Notes: a model not told the origin generated them from the letters alone. Shown: positions 38,040-47,039, counted from the stretch's first letter. The stretch is DNA of 64,000 bases from Agathobaculum massiliense (GCF_900291975.1 NZ_OMPN01000001.1:1736001-1800000); one strand, 5' to 3'. Numbers and translations: made by a program.

Positions 38040-38056
38040 ATTACGGGAGGATTATA

Positions 38057-39031
38057 ATGGGAGAAGCATTCGGTCTTATTATCGTCAGGCCACTCGGCCT
38101 GATCCTGCTGGCAATCTTCAAGGCGGTCGGGTCGTACGGCCTTGCCGTTATCCTGTTCGCGCTGCTCGTCAAGCTGATCTGCATACCGCTTGCCATTAAG
38201 GGCAAAAAGAGTATGCTTGCGATGAGCGCGCTCAACGCGGAGCTGCAGCAGCTTCAGAAAAAGTATGCCAACAACCGCGTCAAGCTCAACGACGAGATGC
38301 AGAAGCTGTATGACAAGCACGGCGTTAACCCTATGTCGGGCTGTCTGCCGCAGTTCATCCCGCTGCCGATCATGATGGGCCTGTACTACGCGGTGCAGCA
38401 GCCGCTCAAGTTCATGATGGGCTTCAGCGACGAGGTTATCGCTAAACTGGCCAACGAGGTGGGCGTGGATATCGCGACTGCCGGCTACTATGGCCAGATC
38501 ACAATTGCCGAGAAGCTGGGCGATATGTTCCAGAGCGCAGGCAACGTCTGGCCTGAGGCCATCACCAAAATCACGGACGGTATGGGCGAACTGCTCAATA
38601 TCGATTTCCATTTCCTCGGCCTGAACCTGGCGCAGACGCCGTCCATCACCGATCCCGGCTTTATCTGGATCATCCCGATCCTGTCGGGTGCGACCGCGTT
38701 CCTGTCCAGCTATGTCATGCAGAAGATGCAGAACATGCCGAGCAACGCCGCCGCCGGCCAGATGAAGATGCTCAACCTGCTGATGCCGCTGATGTCGCTG
38801 TATTTCGGCTTTATCCTGCCGGGCGCCATCGGCATCTACTGGATTTTCAACAACGTGTTCTCCTGCGTGCAGGAGATTATCCTGACCAAGTACCTGCGCG
38901 GCAAGCGTGAAAAGAAAGAGGCGGAGGAAGCCGCGCGCATCGAGGCCGCCAAGGAAGCCAAGCGCATCGCCAATCGGGAAGCGCAGCGGCAGCAGTCCCT
39001 GGAAGCCAAAAAGAAAAAGGGGGACAAATAA
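38057..39031 (+). CDS. yidC: Membrane protein insertase YidC
   Basis: YidC inserts proteins into the cytoplasmic membrane, alone or with Sec. The 324-residue protein has five or six hydrophobic segments and the family phrases ALLVKLICIPLAIKGKKS, LYDKHGVNPMSGCLPQFIPLP and GIYWIFNNVFSCVQEIIL. The functionally important positive residue inside the membrane groove fits the Lys/Arg near the first segments. It lacks a clear lipobox and ends in a long charged coiled tail (KREKKEAEEAARIEAAKEAKR), as in other Gram-positive forms. Confidence 0.94.
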   Translation: MGEAFGLIIVRPLGLILLAIFKAVGSYGLAVILFALLVKLICIPLAIKGKKSMLAMSALNAELQQLQKKYANNRVKLNDEMQKLYDKHGVNPMSGCLPQFIPLPIMMGLYYAVQQPLKFMMGFSDEVIAKLANEVGVDIATAGYYGQITIAEKLGDMFQSAGNVWPEAITKITDGMGELLNIDFHFLGLNLAQTPSITDPGFIWIIPILSGATAFLSSYVMQKMQNMPSNAAAGQMKMLNLLMPLMSLYFGFILPGAIGIYWIFNNVFSCVQEIILTKYLRGKREKKEAEEAARIEAAKEAKRIANREAQRQQSLEAKKKKGDK

Positions 39032-39034
39032 ACC

Positions 39035-39982
39035 ATGCAGAAATTCATTGAAACGACCGGGGAGACCCGCGACGCCGCGATCCAGGCCGCTTTGAAGCAG
39101 CTCGGCCTCGATCGGGACGACGTTTCGGTAGAAGTGCTGGATAATGGCAAAAAGGGCTTTTTGGGCATCGGCGCGACACCGGCCCGCGTCCGCGTGACCT
39201 ATGAGGCGCCGGACGAGCCAGTAAAGCCGGCCGAACCTGTCCACACCCCTGTGGAAAAGAAAAAGGAAGAGAAGCCGGAAAAGCTCTCCATCACCACGGA
39301 TGACGATACGCCCCGTCTGGTCAAGGCCGCACCCGCAGACTTCGTGCCGGAAAAGCTGGAGGTGGAGCGCCCGCCGCGCCGCGAACGCCGCGAGCGCGGG
39401 GACCGTCCGCGCCGCGAGCGTCGGGAGCGCCGCCCGCGTGAGGAGCATCCCATCACGCCGTCCGTTCCCAAGGAGCGCGAGCTGATTCCGGTTTCCGAGG
39501 AATGCATGAAAAAGGCCGAGGTTCTGGCGACGGATTTCGTCGCCGGCCTGCTGGAAAAAATGGGTGTGGAGGGCAAGGTCACCATTCTGCCGCAGGTCGA
39601 ATGCGACCAGCTCCGCATTGAGATTTCCGGACCGGATATGGGTCCGGTCATCGGCCGCCGCGGGGATACGCTGGACGCGATCCAGTACCTTGGCTCGCTA
39701 GTGCTGAACAACGCGCTGGACGAGCATGTCCGCCTGTCCGTGGATACCGAGAACTATCGCGTTAAGCGGATGGAAAGCCTGGAACGCCTGGCGCGCAAAA
39801 TGGCGATGAAAGTCGTCAAGTCCCATCGTTCGATGACGCTCGAGCCGATGAACCCCTACGAGCGCCGCATCATCCATGCCGCGCTGCAGGATTTCAACGG
39901 CGTGACGACCTATTCGACCGGCACCGAACCCGGCCGCCGCGTGGTGATCGCGCCTGACAGCAGCTATCGCCCGCATCACTGA
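39035..39982 (+). CDS. jag: RNA-binding protein Jag/KhpB
   Basis: The 315-residue product has the N-terminal Jag domain (MQKFIETTGETRDAAIQAAL and DNGKKGFLGIGATPARV), a long linker rich in Pro, Glu and Arg, a KH domain (CDQLRIEISGPDMGPVIGRRG) and an R3H domain (LARKMAMKVVKSHRSMTLEPM with NPYERRIIH). KhpB acts with KhpA in RNA binding and cell-division control in streptococci. It directly follows yidC. Confidence 0.94.
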   Translation: MQKFIETTGETRDAAIQAALKQLGLDRDDVSVEVLDNGKKGFLGIGATPARVRVTYEAPDEPVKPAEPVHTPVEKKKEEKPEKLSITTDDDTPRLVKAAPADFVPEKLEVERPPRRERRERGDRPRRERRERRPREEHPITPSVPKERELIPVSEECMKKAEVLATDFVAGLLEKMGVEGKVTILPQVECDQLRIEISGPDMGPVIGRRGDTLDAIQYLGSLVLNNALDEHVRLSVDTENYRVKRMESLERLARKMAMKVVKSHRSMTLEPMNPYERRIIHAALQDFNGVTTYSTGTEPGRRVVIAPDSSYRPHH

Positions 39983-40000
39983 TTTTCTTGGGGGATAGCA

Positions 40001-41365
40001 TTGATGAACGATACCATTGCCGCCATTTCATCCGCGGGCGGTCCGATCGGATTGATTCGGGTATCGGGCGAACGGGCGATTGAAGCGGTCGCCGCGGTTT
40101 TTGATGCGAAAAACGGGAAAAGCCTGGTAGATGCTCCCTCGCAGAAGCTGGTTTACGGCACGCTACGGGATAAAAATGGCAAGGTCGTCGACTGCTGCTT
40201 TGCGGTCGCGCTGCACGCGCCGCACACCTATACCGGCGAGCCTATGGCCGAATTACAGTGCCATGGTTCGACTGCGGTGCTGCAGCTCGGGCTGGACGCT
40301 TTGTTCGCGCAGGGCGTCCGCCAGGCGGAAGCGGGCGAGTTTACCCGACGAGCTTTCCTCAACGGCAAAATGGGGCTTTCCGAGGCCGAAGCGGTTCATG
40401 ACTTGATTACCGCGCGCACGGCCGAGGCCGCTCAAAATGCGGCCGCGCAGATCATGGGCGCGGTCGGCTCGCCGGTGCAGGAAATGCGGGACGAGCTGAT
40501 CGGTATGGTTGCGCATTTCCACGCGGTTGTGGATTTTCCGGACGAGGATATCGACCCCGTGCTGTTCGAGGACGCGGCCGCGCTGCTCCACCGCACGACC
40601 AGCCGCCTGTACAGCATGGCGGAAAGCTATGAGCGCGGGCGTATCTTGCGGGAGGGCATCCCCTGTGTGATCCTGGGGCGGCCGAACGCGGGCAAGTCCA
40701 CGCTGCTCAACGCGCTGCTGGGACGGGAGCGTGCGATCGTGACCGATATTCCCGGCACGACGCGCGACCTGATCGAGGAGAACGTCAAAGTGGGCCAGCT
40801 TTTGCTGCGCGTGACCGATACGGCTGGCCTGCGGGATACGAACGATCCCATCGAGCAGGCGGGCATCGACCGCGCGATGGCGGAGGCTGCGGCGTCTGCT
40901 CTGATCCTCGCGGTGTTCGACGGCTCCCGCCCGCTGGGTGACGAGGATATGCTGGTGCTCGCGCGTTCCGCGGGGCATCGGGCGATCGCGGTGGTCAATA
41001 AGGACGACCTGCCGCGCCGGCTGGAGGAAAAGCTGCTGAAAAAGCATTTCCTGCATATCGTACCCCTTTCCGCTAAGACGGGGGAGGGCCTGCAGCGGCT
41101 GCTCGACCTGATCCCCAGAACGGTCGGCTTTGGCGACGGCGCGTTTGACGGCGCGCTGATCACCAATTCCCGCCAGGCCGCCGCGCTGGCCCGCGCTGCG
41201 GAGCGGTGCGAGGCCGCGCTGTACGCCGCCCAGTCCGGAATGACGCCCGACGCCGTTGTGATGGACGCGGAGGGCGCGATCGCCGCGCTGGGCGAGATCA
41301 CCGGCGAAACCGTGACCGAGGCTGTCGTCTCGCGCATCTTCAGCGATTTTTGTGTCGGTAAATAA
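40001..41365 (+). CDS. mnmE: tRNA modification GTPase MnmE
   Basis: MnmE and MnmG modify the wobble uridine of several tRNAs. The 454-residue protein has the N-terminal folate-binding domain (MNDTIAAISSAGGPIGLIRV), the G domain with GRPNAGKSTLLNALLG, DTAGLRDT and NKDD, and the invariant C-terminal Cys motif FCVGK. The start is the ATG at 40001 with a modest ribosome-binding site (GGGGGA). Confidence 0.96.
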   Translation: MMNDTIAAISSAGGPIGLIRVSGERAIEAVAAVFDAKNGKSLVDAPSQKLVYGTLRDKNGKVVDCCFAVALHAPHTYTGEPMAELQCHGSTAVLQLGLDALFAQGVRQAEAGEFTRRAFLNGKMGLSEAEAVHDLITARTAEAAQNAAAQIMGAVGSPVQEMRDELIGMVAHFHAVVDFPDEDIDPVLFEDAAALLHRTTSRLYSMAESYERGRILREGIPCVILGRPNAGKSTLLNALLGRERAIVTDIPGTTRDLIEENVKVGQLLLRVTDTAGLRDTNDPIEQAGIDRAMAEAAASALILAVFDGSRPLGDEDMLVLARSAGHRAIAVVNKDDLPRRLEEKLLKKHFLHIVPLSAKTGEGLQRLLDLIPRTVGFGDGAFDGALITNSRQAAALARAAERCEAALYAAQSGMTPDAVVMDAEGAIAALGEITGETVTEAVVSRIFSDFCVGK

Positions 41366-41386
41366 ACCGGCCGCCCGATGGAAATG

Positions 41387-41420
41387 CAGGGCCGCTGCTG
41401 AGGCAGCGGCCCTGTTTGCG
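41387..41420 (+). terminator. Terminator after mnmE
   Basis: CAGGGCCGCTGC (41387-41398) and GCAGCGGCCCTG (41403-41414) form a strong 12-base-pair stem with loop TGAG; the T run after it is short, so termination may be partial. Confidence 0.7.
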
Positions 41421-41449
41421 TTTGCCGCTTTCTATAAGAGAATACGATC

Positions 41450-41538
41450 TGTATATTATAATATAAAAATAATATTATGTATTTAACAGAATCCACATTT
41501 GGCAGAAGTTATCCCAAGTTTACACAGAGTTATCAACA
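41450..41538. other. AT island with DnaA-box-like sites upstream of mnmG
   Basis: From 41451 to 41478 the sequence is almost only A and T, which stands out in a GC-rich genome. It is followed by GAATCCACA (41489-41497), TTATCCCAA (41510-41518) and TTATCAACA (41530-41538). This resembles an unwinding element plus DnaA boxes; it may also simply hold the mnmG promoter. Confidence 0.5.
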
Positions 41539-41623
41539 GCTATGTACAAAATAAAACACAGAAATACGGACGCTTTGCTGTATTTTACAGGACCATCCGG
41601 TCAGAAAAGGAGGATTGTGCGTC

Positions 41624-43507
41624 ATGCTTTTTTCGTCTGAGCCGTTCGACGTTGCCGTGGTCGGGGCGGGGCATGCGGGGATTGAAGCCGCGCTGGCCGC
41701 GGCGCGCCTTGGCATGAAGACCGCCTGCTTTACGATCAACCTGGACGCGGTTGGCAATATGCCCTGCAATCCGGCGATCGGCGGCACGGCAAAGGGACAT
41801 CTGGTGCGCGAGATTGACGCGCTGGGTGGAGAGATGGCGCGCGCGGCCGACGCGGCCTGCATTCAGTACCGTATGCTCAACCGTGGGAAAGGGCCGGCGG
41901 TACATTCACTGCGCGCGCAGGCTGACCGCGGGCAATACAGAACGTATATGAAGCATGCGCTTGAACAGCAGGAGGGCTTGCAGCTCATGCAGGACGAAGT
42001 CGTTTCGGTGGAAACCGAAAACGGCGCGGTCAGCGCGGTTACGACCGCGATCGGCGCGTGCCATCCGGTTAGGGCGGTCATCATCGCAACCGGCACCTTT
42101 TTGGGAGGCCGCATCATTATCGGGGACTATACGCGGGAAAGCGGACCAGACGGAATGGCGGCGGCAGGCCCGCTGGCCGAGTCGCTGCGTGCGCTCGGCC
42201 TGCGGCTGCAGCGCTTCAAAACCGGTACGCCGCCGCGCATCCATCGCCGTTCGATCGACCTTTCCGGCTTGGAACTACAGAGGGGGGAGGAGGAGATCAT
42301 CCCCTTTTCGTTCGATACCGAACAGCCGCCGGAAAACCGGGCGGTTTGTTACCTGACCTATACGACCGGCAGGACGCATGAGATCATCCGCGCGAACCTG
42401 AACCGCTCGCCGCTGTACGGCGGCAGGATCGAGGGGGTCGGCCCGCGCTACTGTCCGTCGATCGAGGACAAGGTCGTCCGCTTCGCGGATAAGCCGCGCC
42501 ACCAGCTTTTTTTAGAGCCGATGGGGCTTGAGACGGAGGAGATCTATGTGCAGGGCTTTTCCTCCTCCATGCCGTTCGACGTGCAGCGCAATATGCTGCA
42601 TACGGTTAAGGGCTTGGAGCATGCTGAGATCATGCGGCCGGCCTATGCTATTGAATATGACTGCGTCGATCCGTTGGAATTGCGTCCCACGCTGGAAACG
42701 AAAAAAATCAGAGGTTTGTATGGCGCGGGGCAGTTCTGCGGCTCCTCCGGCTATGAGGAGGCCGCCGCGCAGGGTTTGATCGCGGGCATCAACGCCGCGC
42801 TGTGCCTCAAGGGAGAGAAGCCGCTCATCCTTGACCGTGCGGACGGCTATATCGGCACGCTGATCGACGACCTGGTGACGCGCGGCACGAACGAGCCGTA
42901 CCGGATGATGACCTCGCGCTCGGAATACCGTTTGCTGCTGCGGCAGGACAACGCAGACGAACGCCTGGTACCCATCGGCGTGCGCGTGGGGCTGAACCCG
43001 CCGGAACGTGGCGCGCGCGTGCGGCGCAAATATGAGCAGGTACAGCAGGAGATCAACCGCGTGGCGTCGGTGGGCGTGCCGGTGACGGATGCGCTCAACG
43101 GCTTTCTCGCGGGGAAGAACAGCGCGCCGCTCAAGGCGGGCTGCAAGCTGATCGACCTGCTGCGCCGCCCCGAGCTGTGTTATGCCGATCTTGCGCCGTT
43201 TGATCCCGACCGGCCGGCGCTGCCGGCGGTCATTCGGGAGCAGGTCGAGATCCGCATCAAATACGCGGGTTATATCGACCGTCAGGAGCGCGACGTGGAG
43301 CAGTATCGTAAGTTGCAGAGCCGTCCGCTGCCGCCTGAGCTGGATTATAGCGCGATTGATTCGATCCGCCTGGAGGCGCGGCAAAAGCTGAACGCGGTCA
43401 AGCCGCTCAATTTCGGACAGGCTGCGCGGATATCGGGTGTTTCGCCTGCGGATATCACGGCGCTGATGATCTATATGGAAACACGGTGGAAAGGAGGGAA
43501 CGCATGA
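41624..43507 (+). CDS. mnmG: tRNA uridine 5-carboxymethylaminomethyl modification enzyme MnmG (GidA)
   Basis: The FAD-dependent partner of MnmE. The 627-residue protein has the FAD motif VVGAGHAGIEAALAAARLG, the second family block GTFLGGRIIIG, KTGTPPRIHRRSIDLS and GQFCGSSGYEEAAAQG, and a C-terminal helical domain. The start is the ATG at 41624, ten bases after AAGGAGG; the GTG at 41615 is too close to that site. It overlaps rsmG by four bases (ATGA). Confidence 0.96.
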   Translation: MLFSSEPFDVAVVGAGHAGIEAALAAARLGMKTACFTINLDAVGNMPCNPAIGGTAKGHLVREIDALGGEMARAADAACIQYRMLNRGKGPAVHSLRAQADRGQYRTYMKHALEQQEGLQLMQDEVVSVETENGAVSAVTTAIGACHPVRAVIIATGTFLGGRIIIGDYTRESGPDGMAAAGPLAESLRALGLRLQRFKTGTPPRIHRRSIDLSGLELQRGEEEIIPFSFDTEQPPENRAVCYLTYTTGRTHEIIRANLNRSPLYGGRIEGVGPRYCPSIEDKVVRFADKPRHQLFLEPMGLETEEIYVQGFSSSMPFDVQRNMLHTVKGLEHAEIMRPAYAIEYDCVDPLELRPTLETKKIRGLYGAGQFCGSSGYEEAAAQGLIAGINAALCLKGEKPLILDRADGYIGTLIDDLVTRGTNEPYRMMTSRSEYRLLLRQDNADERLVPIGVRVGLNPPERGARVRRKYEQVQQEINRVASVGVPVTDALNGFLAGKNSAPLKAGCKLIDLLRRPELCYADLAPFDPDRPALPAVIREQVEIRIKYAGYIDRQERDVEQYRKLQSRPLPPELDYSAIDSIRLEARQKLNAVKPLNFGQAARISGVSPADITALMIYMETRWKGGNA

Positions 43508-44208
43508 ACGAACGCATGCTGCTGGAGGACGGACTTAAGCAGCTTTCCCTCTCTTTTTCTCCACAGTCTGTGGAAAAATTGCTACGCTTTTCCGACCTCC
43601 TGCTGGAAAAAAATCGGGTGATGAACTTGACCGCAGTGACCGATCCCACGGAGGTCGTGACGCGGCACTTCCTTGACTGCGCGGTGCTCGCGCCCCATCT
43701 GCCGGCTGGCCAGACCGTGCTGGACGTTGGTACGGGCGCGGGCTTCCCGGGTGTGCCGCTCGCCATCCTCTGTCCGGACACGGTGTTTACCCTGCTGGAC
43801 GCGCAGCGCAAGCGTGTCGATTTCCTGCAGGAGACAATCGCGGCGCTCGGCCTGTCCAACTGCACCGCTGTCCACGCGCGGGCGGAGGAGTTCGCCAAAG
43901 CACATCGCGCCGCGTTCGATGTTGCGGTGTCGCGTGCGGTTGCCGAGCTGCGTGTGCTGTGCGAGCTGACCCTGCCGATGGTCAGAGTGGGAGGCGCGTT
44001 CTATGCCATGAAAGCCGCGGACTGCATGGATGAGGTCGGTTCGGCTGCGCATGCGTTCGCTGTGCTCGGCGCGCCCGCCGCCGAGCTGCTGCACTATACC
44101 GTGCCGCATGCCGGAGTAGAGCGCACGATGGTCCGCCTGCAGAAGCTCGAGGATACGCCCGACCGTTACCCCCGCCGCTTCAAAAAAATACAGACCGACC
44201 CCCTGTAA
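43504..44208 (+). CDS. rsmG: 16S rRNA (guanine-N7) methyltransferase RsmG
   Basis: RsmG methylates G527 of 16S rRNA from S-adenosylmethionine. The 234-residue protein has the SAM motif VLDVGTGAGFPGVPLAI, the motif LLDAQRKRVDFL and DVAVSRAVAELRVLCE. The start is the ATG at 43504, which overlaps the mnmG stop and follows GGAGGGA; an in-frame upstream ATG lies inside that site. A terminator follows. Confidence 0.95.
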   Translation: MNERMLLEDGLKQLSLSFSPQSVEKLLRFSDLLLEKNRVMNLTAVTDPTEVVTRHFLDCAVLAPHLPAGQTVLDVGTGAGFPGVPLAILCPDTVFTLLDAQRKRVDFLQETIAALGLSNCTAVHARAEEFAKAHRAAFDVAVSRAVAELRVLCELTLPMVRVGGAFYAMKAADCMDEVGSAAHAFAVLGAPAAELLHYTVPHAGVERTMVRLQKLEDTPDRYPRRFKKIQTDPL

Positions 44209-44220
44209 TTACAAAATGTA

Positions 44221-44256
44221 AACCCTCTGTTGAGAAATAACAGAGGGTTATTTTTT
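44221..44256 (+). terminator. Terminator after rsmG
   Basis: AACCCTCTGTT (44221-44231) pairs with AACAGAGGGTT (44239-44249), followed by ATTTTTT. Confidence 0.92.
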
Positions 44257-44360
44257 GTCCGAAAATGCACGGAAATGTGTGTTTTCTGGTAGGAAATGAC
44301 TGGTAACGGTCGAAAAAGCAATGTTTTGCGGTCGATTTTCCTTGTCAAAATGTAATAATA

Positions 44361-44376
44361 TGGTAATCTATTACCA
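44361..44376. promoter_or_regulatory. Inverted repeat upstream of the noc-like gene
   Basis: TGGTAATCTATTACCA is a perfect 7-2-7 inverted repeat nine bases before the ribosome-binding site. It looks like a repressor site, perhaps for autoregulation; no regulator is known. Confidence 0.5.
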
Positions 44377-44402
44377 AAGGACATAAGGAGGTAATGAATT
44401 TG

Positions 44403-45224
44403 ATGTCGGTTTTGACACTTGTGACAGGAAAAGAGGATCGTACATTGCGTCGCATCCGCGTGAGCGATATTGCGCGCAACCCCAACCAGCCGCGTAAATA
44501 TTTTGATCCTGAGGCGATTGCCCAGCTTGCGGAAAGCATCCGTCAATATGGGGTACTCAATCCGCTGACCGTGCGGCGCGCACCGAACGGCGGCTATGAG
44601 CTGGTCGCGGGAGAGCGCCGGCTGCGCGCGGCCCGCGTGGCGGGACTGAATGAAGTACCCTGTCTGGTAATCGCTGCGGATTCGCAGGATTCCTCCGCGA
44701 TTGCGCTGGTGGAAAACCTGCAGCGGCGCGACCTGGACTTTTTTGAGGAAGCAAACGGTTTCAAGCGGCTGATCGACCAATACGGCTTGACGCAGGAGGA
44801 AGCCGCGCGCAAGGTTGGCAAAACACAGTCGGCGGTGGCGAACAAGCTTCGCCTGCTCCGCCTTTCGCCGCAGAATATGGAGATGATCCGCAGCGCGAAC
44901 CTGACCGAGCGGCACGCCCGCTGCCTGCTCCGTCTGGAACAGGAGGAGGATCGGATCAACGCGACCAAGTTTATTATCGAGCATGATCTGAACGTCAGCC
45001 GCGCGGAACAGTATATCGATACCCTGCTAAAGGAAAAGGAAACGCCGTCGGGACAGGAGCGCAAGGTGATCCGGCTGATTAAAGATGTTCGCTTTTTCCT
45101 GAATACGCTCAACCGCGCGGTCGGCGTTATGGTGGACGCGGGTATCGGTGCGACCGTCGAGCAGCAGGAAAGCGACGACGGGCTGACGCTTACTATCTGC
45201 ATTCCGCATGCCCGCTGCAACTAA
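44403..45224 (+). CDS. noc: ParB-family protein, nucleoid-occlusion (Noc) position
   Basis: The 273-residue protein has the ParB N-terminal CTPase domain (ARNPNQPRKYFDPEAIAQL, GYELVAGERRLRAARVAGLNEVP, with ENLQRRDLDFFEEANGF) and the helix-turn-helix region LTQEEAARKVGKTQSAVANKL. Its place between rsmG and soj, and the presence of a second ParB two genes on, is that of Noc, which links the nucleoid to division-site control in B. subtilis. The N-terminal MSVLTLVTGKED lacks an obvious amphipathic membrane helix, which Noc uses, so a second ParB-like role cannot be excluded. The start is the ATG at 44403 after AAGGAGG; an ATG at 44394 is too close to it. Confidence 0.82.
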   Translation: MSVLTLVTGKEDRTLRRIRVSDIARNPNQPRKYFDPEAIAQLAESIRQYGVLNPLTVRRAPNGGYELVAGERRLRAARVAGLNEVPCLVIAADSQDSSAIALVENLQRRDLDFFEEANGFKRLIDQYGLTQEEAARKVGKTQSAVANKLRLLRLSPQNMEMIRSANLTERHARCLLRLEQEEDRINATKFIIEHDLNVSRAEQYIDTLLKEKETPSGQERKVIRLIKDVRFFLNTLNRAVGVMVDAGIGATVEQQESDDGLTLTICIPHARCN

Positions 45225-45244
45225 TTTTGATATTGATACGGCAG

Positions 45245-45260
45245 TGTTTCACGTGAAACA
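45245..45260. promoter_or_regulatory. parS site 1
   Basis: TGTTTCACGTGAAACA is a perfect palindrome and matches the Bacillus parS consensus TGTTNCACGTGAAACA at every position; it is the loading site for Spo0J/ParB. Confidence 0.95.
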
Positions 45261-45272
45261 AAAATCTTGGGT

Positions 45273-45288
45273 TGTTTCATGTGAAACA
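45273..45288. promoter_or_regulatory. parS site 2 (one-base variant)
   Basis: TGTTTCATGTGAAACA differs from consensus at one base. It lies 28 bases (start to start) from the first site, upstream of the soj promoter, so ParB bound here could also regulate soj-spo0J. Confidence 0.85.
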
Positions 45289-45301
45289 TTGCTGTTTTTT
45301 C

Positions 45302-45330
45302 TTTGCTTTTGATTGGTGTTGTGCTATAAT
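45302..45330 (+). promoter_or_regulatory. Promoter of soj-spo0J
   Basis: Perfect TATAAT (45325-45330) with a weak -35 TTTGCT (45302-45307) at 17 bases, just downstream of the parS pair. Confidence 0.65.
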
Positions 45331-45374
45331 AAAACCCGTAAGAAAATAAGGGAAAGCCGAGGAGAAAAACGCTT

Positions 45375-46154
45375 ATGGGTAAAATCATCGCGTTCGCCAA
45401 TCAAAAGGGCGGCGTCGGCAAAACGACCACGGCCATTAATCTTGCGGCTGCGTTGTTCGAGCGTGGCAAGCGCGTACTGCTGTGCGACTTTGACCCGCAG
45501 GGAAACGCAACGTCCGGCTTCGGCGTTGATCCGCGCTCTTTGAAGACCTCGATCTATGATCTGATCGTCGCGGATGAGCCGGATGTGAAAAGCGCCATTG
45601 TATCGACCAAATGGGTCGACCTGATCGGCGCAAATGTCAACCTGGCAGGTGCGGAGCTGGACCTCATCATGATGGAGGGACGGGAAAACCGTCTCAAGGG
45701 CGTGCTCGATCGTGTCAGGGAAGAATACGATTATATTTTCATTGACTGCCCGCCCTCGCTGGGACTGCTGACGCTCAACTGTCTTTGCGCGGCGGACAGC
45801 TTCCTGGTGCCGCTGCAGTGCGAATATTACGCGCTGGAGGGCCTGAGCCAATTGATGACAACCGTCCGTATGGTGAAAAAGAGCATGAATCCGTCGCTCG
45901 CGCTGGAAGGCGTGCTGCTGACCATGTTTGACGGACGCACCAACCTGTCCATCCAGGTGGTCGAAGAGGTGAAAAAGCACTTTCCGGGCGAGGTATTCTC
46001 GTCGGTTGTGCCGCGCAACGTGCGCCTGAGCGAAGCGCCCAGCCACGGCAAGCCGATCACGGATTACGACCGGATGTGCCGCGGCGCGGAAGCATATCTT
46101 TCCCTCGCGGATGAAATACTGAAAAAGAATAAGCAGGAAAAGGGGAGAGTCTGA
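45375..46154 (+). CDS. soj: Chromosome partitioning ATPase ParA/Soj
   Basis: Soj is the ParA ATPase that works with ParB in origin segregation and controls DnaA. The 259-residue protein begins with the deviant Walker A KIIAFANQKGGVGKTTTAIN, and has Walker A' CDFDPQGNATSG and Walker B YIFIDCPPSLG. It overlaps the parB start by one base. Confidence 0.95.
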   Translation: MGKIIAFANQKGGVGKTTTAINLAAALFERGKRVLLCDFDPQGNATSGFGVDPRSLKTSIYDLIVADEPDVKSAIVSTKWVDLIGANVNLAGAELDLIMMEGRENRLKGVLDRVREEYDYIFIDCPPSLGLLTLNCLCAADSFLVPLQCEYYALEGLSQLMTTVRMVKKSMNPSLALEGVLLTMFDGRTNLSIQVVEEVKKHFPGEVFSSVVPRNVRLSEAPSHGKPITDYDRMCRGAEAYLSLADEILKKNKQEKGRV

Positions 46155-47029
46155 TGTCATCGACCAAAAGGGGACTGGGCGGCGGCCTGTCCAATCTGTT
46201 CGGCGGCGATGTCACCGACCTGAGCGCCGCAGGCGCGGCGGCGGGCGGCGTCACCCAACTTTCCCTTTCCAGAATCGAGCCCAATCCCAATCAGCCGCGC
46301 AAGGTCTTCGACCCAAACGCGTTGGAGGAGCTGGCGGAGAGCATCCGCCTGCACGGCGTAATCACACCGATCACCGTGCGCGCAGGGGAGAAGAGCGGCT
46401 ACTACCAGATCATAGCCGGTGAGCGCCGCTGGCGCGCGGCGCGGATGGCGGGACTCAAGGAGATACCGGCCATGGTGCTGGAAGCGCGGGAAAGCGAGAT
46501 CATGGAGCTGGCCCTGATCGAAAACCTGCAGCGGCAGGACCTCAATCCTATCGAGGAGGCCGAGGGCTATGACTTGCTGATGCGGCAGTTCGGGCTGACG
46601 CAGGAGGAGGTCGCGCGCCGCGTGGTCAAATCGCGTCCAGCGGTAGCGAACGCGCTGCGCCTGCTGGCGTTGCCCGACGAGGTACGTGTTATGGTCAGTG
46701 AGGGCAAGCTGTCCGGCGGTCATGCACGCGCCGTGCTGGCAGTGTCCGAAGCGGACAAACGTGTGGAAGCGGCCAGACAGATGGCCGGCATGACCGTGCG
46801 GCAGGCCGAGGCGTTGGCGAAAAAGCTGAACAAAAAGCCGGTGCAAAAGACCGAAAGCGCCGTTTTTTCCGTGGATTACCTGTCCGAAGCCGCGCGGGAA
46901 CTGGAAAGTGTGCTCGGCCGCAAGGTCAGCATCCAGCAGGGGAAAACAAGCGGCACCTTGACGCTGGAATATTATGGATCAGACGATCTGGAACGCCTGA
47001 TTGAAGCGCTGCGCAGCCTGCGCGTATAA
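46154..47029 (+). CDS. parB: Chromosome partitioning protein ParB/Spo0J
   Basis: This 291-residue ParB begins with the Lys/Gly-rich tail seen in Spo0J proteins (KRGLGGGLSNLFGG), has the CTPase motifs PNQPRKVFDPNALEELAESI and YQIIAGERRWRAARMAGL with ENLQRQDLNPIEEAEGY, and the helix-turn-helix LTQEEVARRVVKSRPAVANAL that reads parS. The C-terminal dimer domain ends in the leucine-rich segment DDLERLIEALRSL. It would load on the two parS sites 0.9 kb upstream. Confidence 0.95.
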   Translation: MSSTKRGLGGGLSNLFGGDVTDLSAAGAAAGGVTQLSLSRIEPNPNQPRKVFDPNALEELAESIRLHGVITPITVRAGEKSGYYQIIAGERRWRAARMAGLKEIPAMVLEARESEIMELALIENLQRQDLNPIEEAEGYDLLMRQFGLTQEEVARRVVKSRPAVANALRLLALPDEVRVMVSEGKLSGGHARAVLAVSEADKRVEAARQMAGMTVRQAEALAKKLNKKPVQKTESAVFSVDYLSEAARELESVLGRKVSIQQGKTSGTLTLEYYGSDDLERLIEALRSLRV

Positions 47030-47039
47030 GGAGGAAAAC

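Noticed and set aside
37941..38056. MifM-like regulatory leader peptide upstream of yidC.
   Set aside because: No start codon with an open frame exists in the gap; only a GC-rich stem-loop is present.
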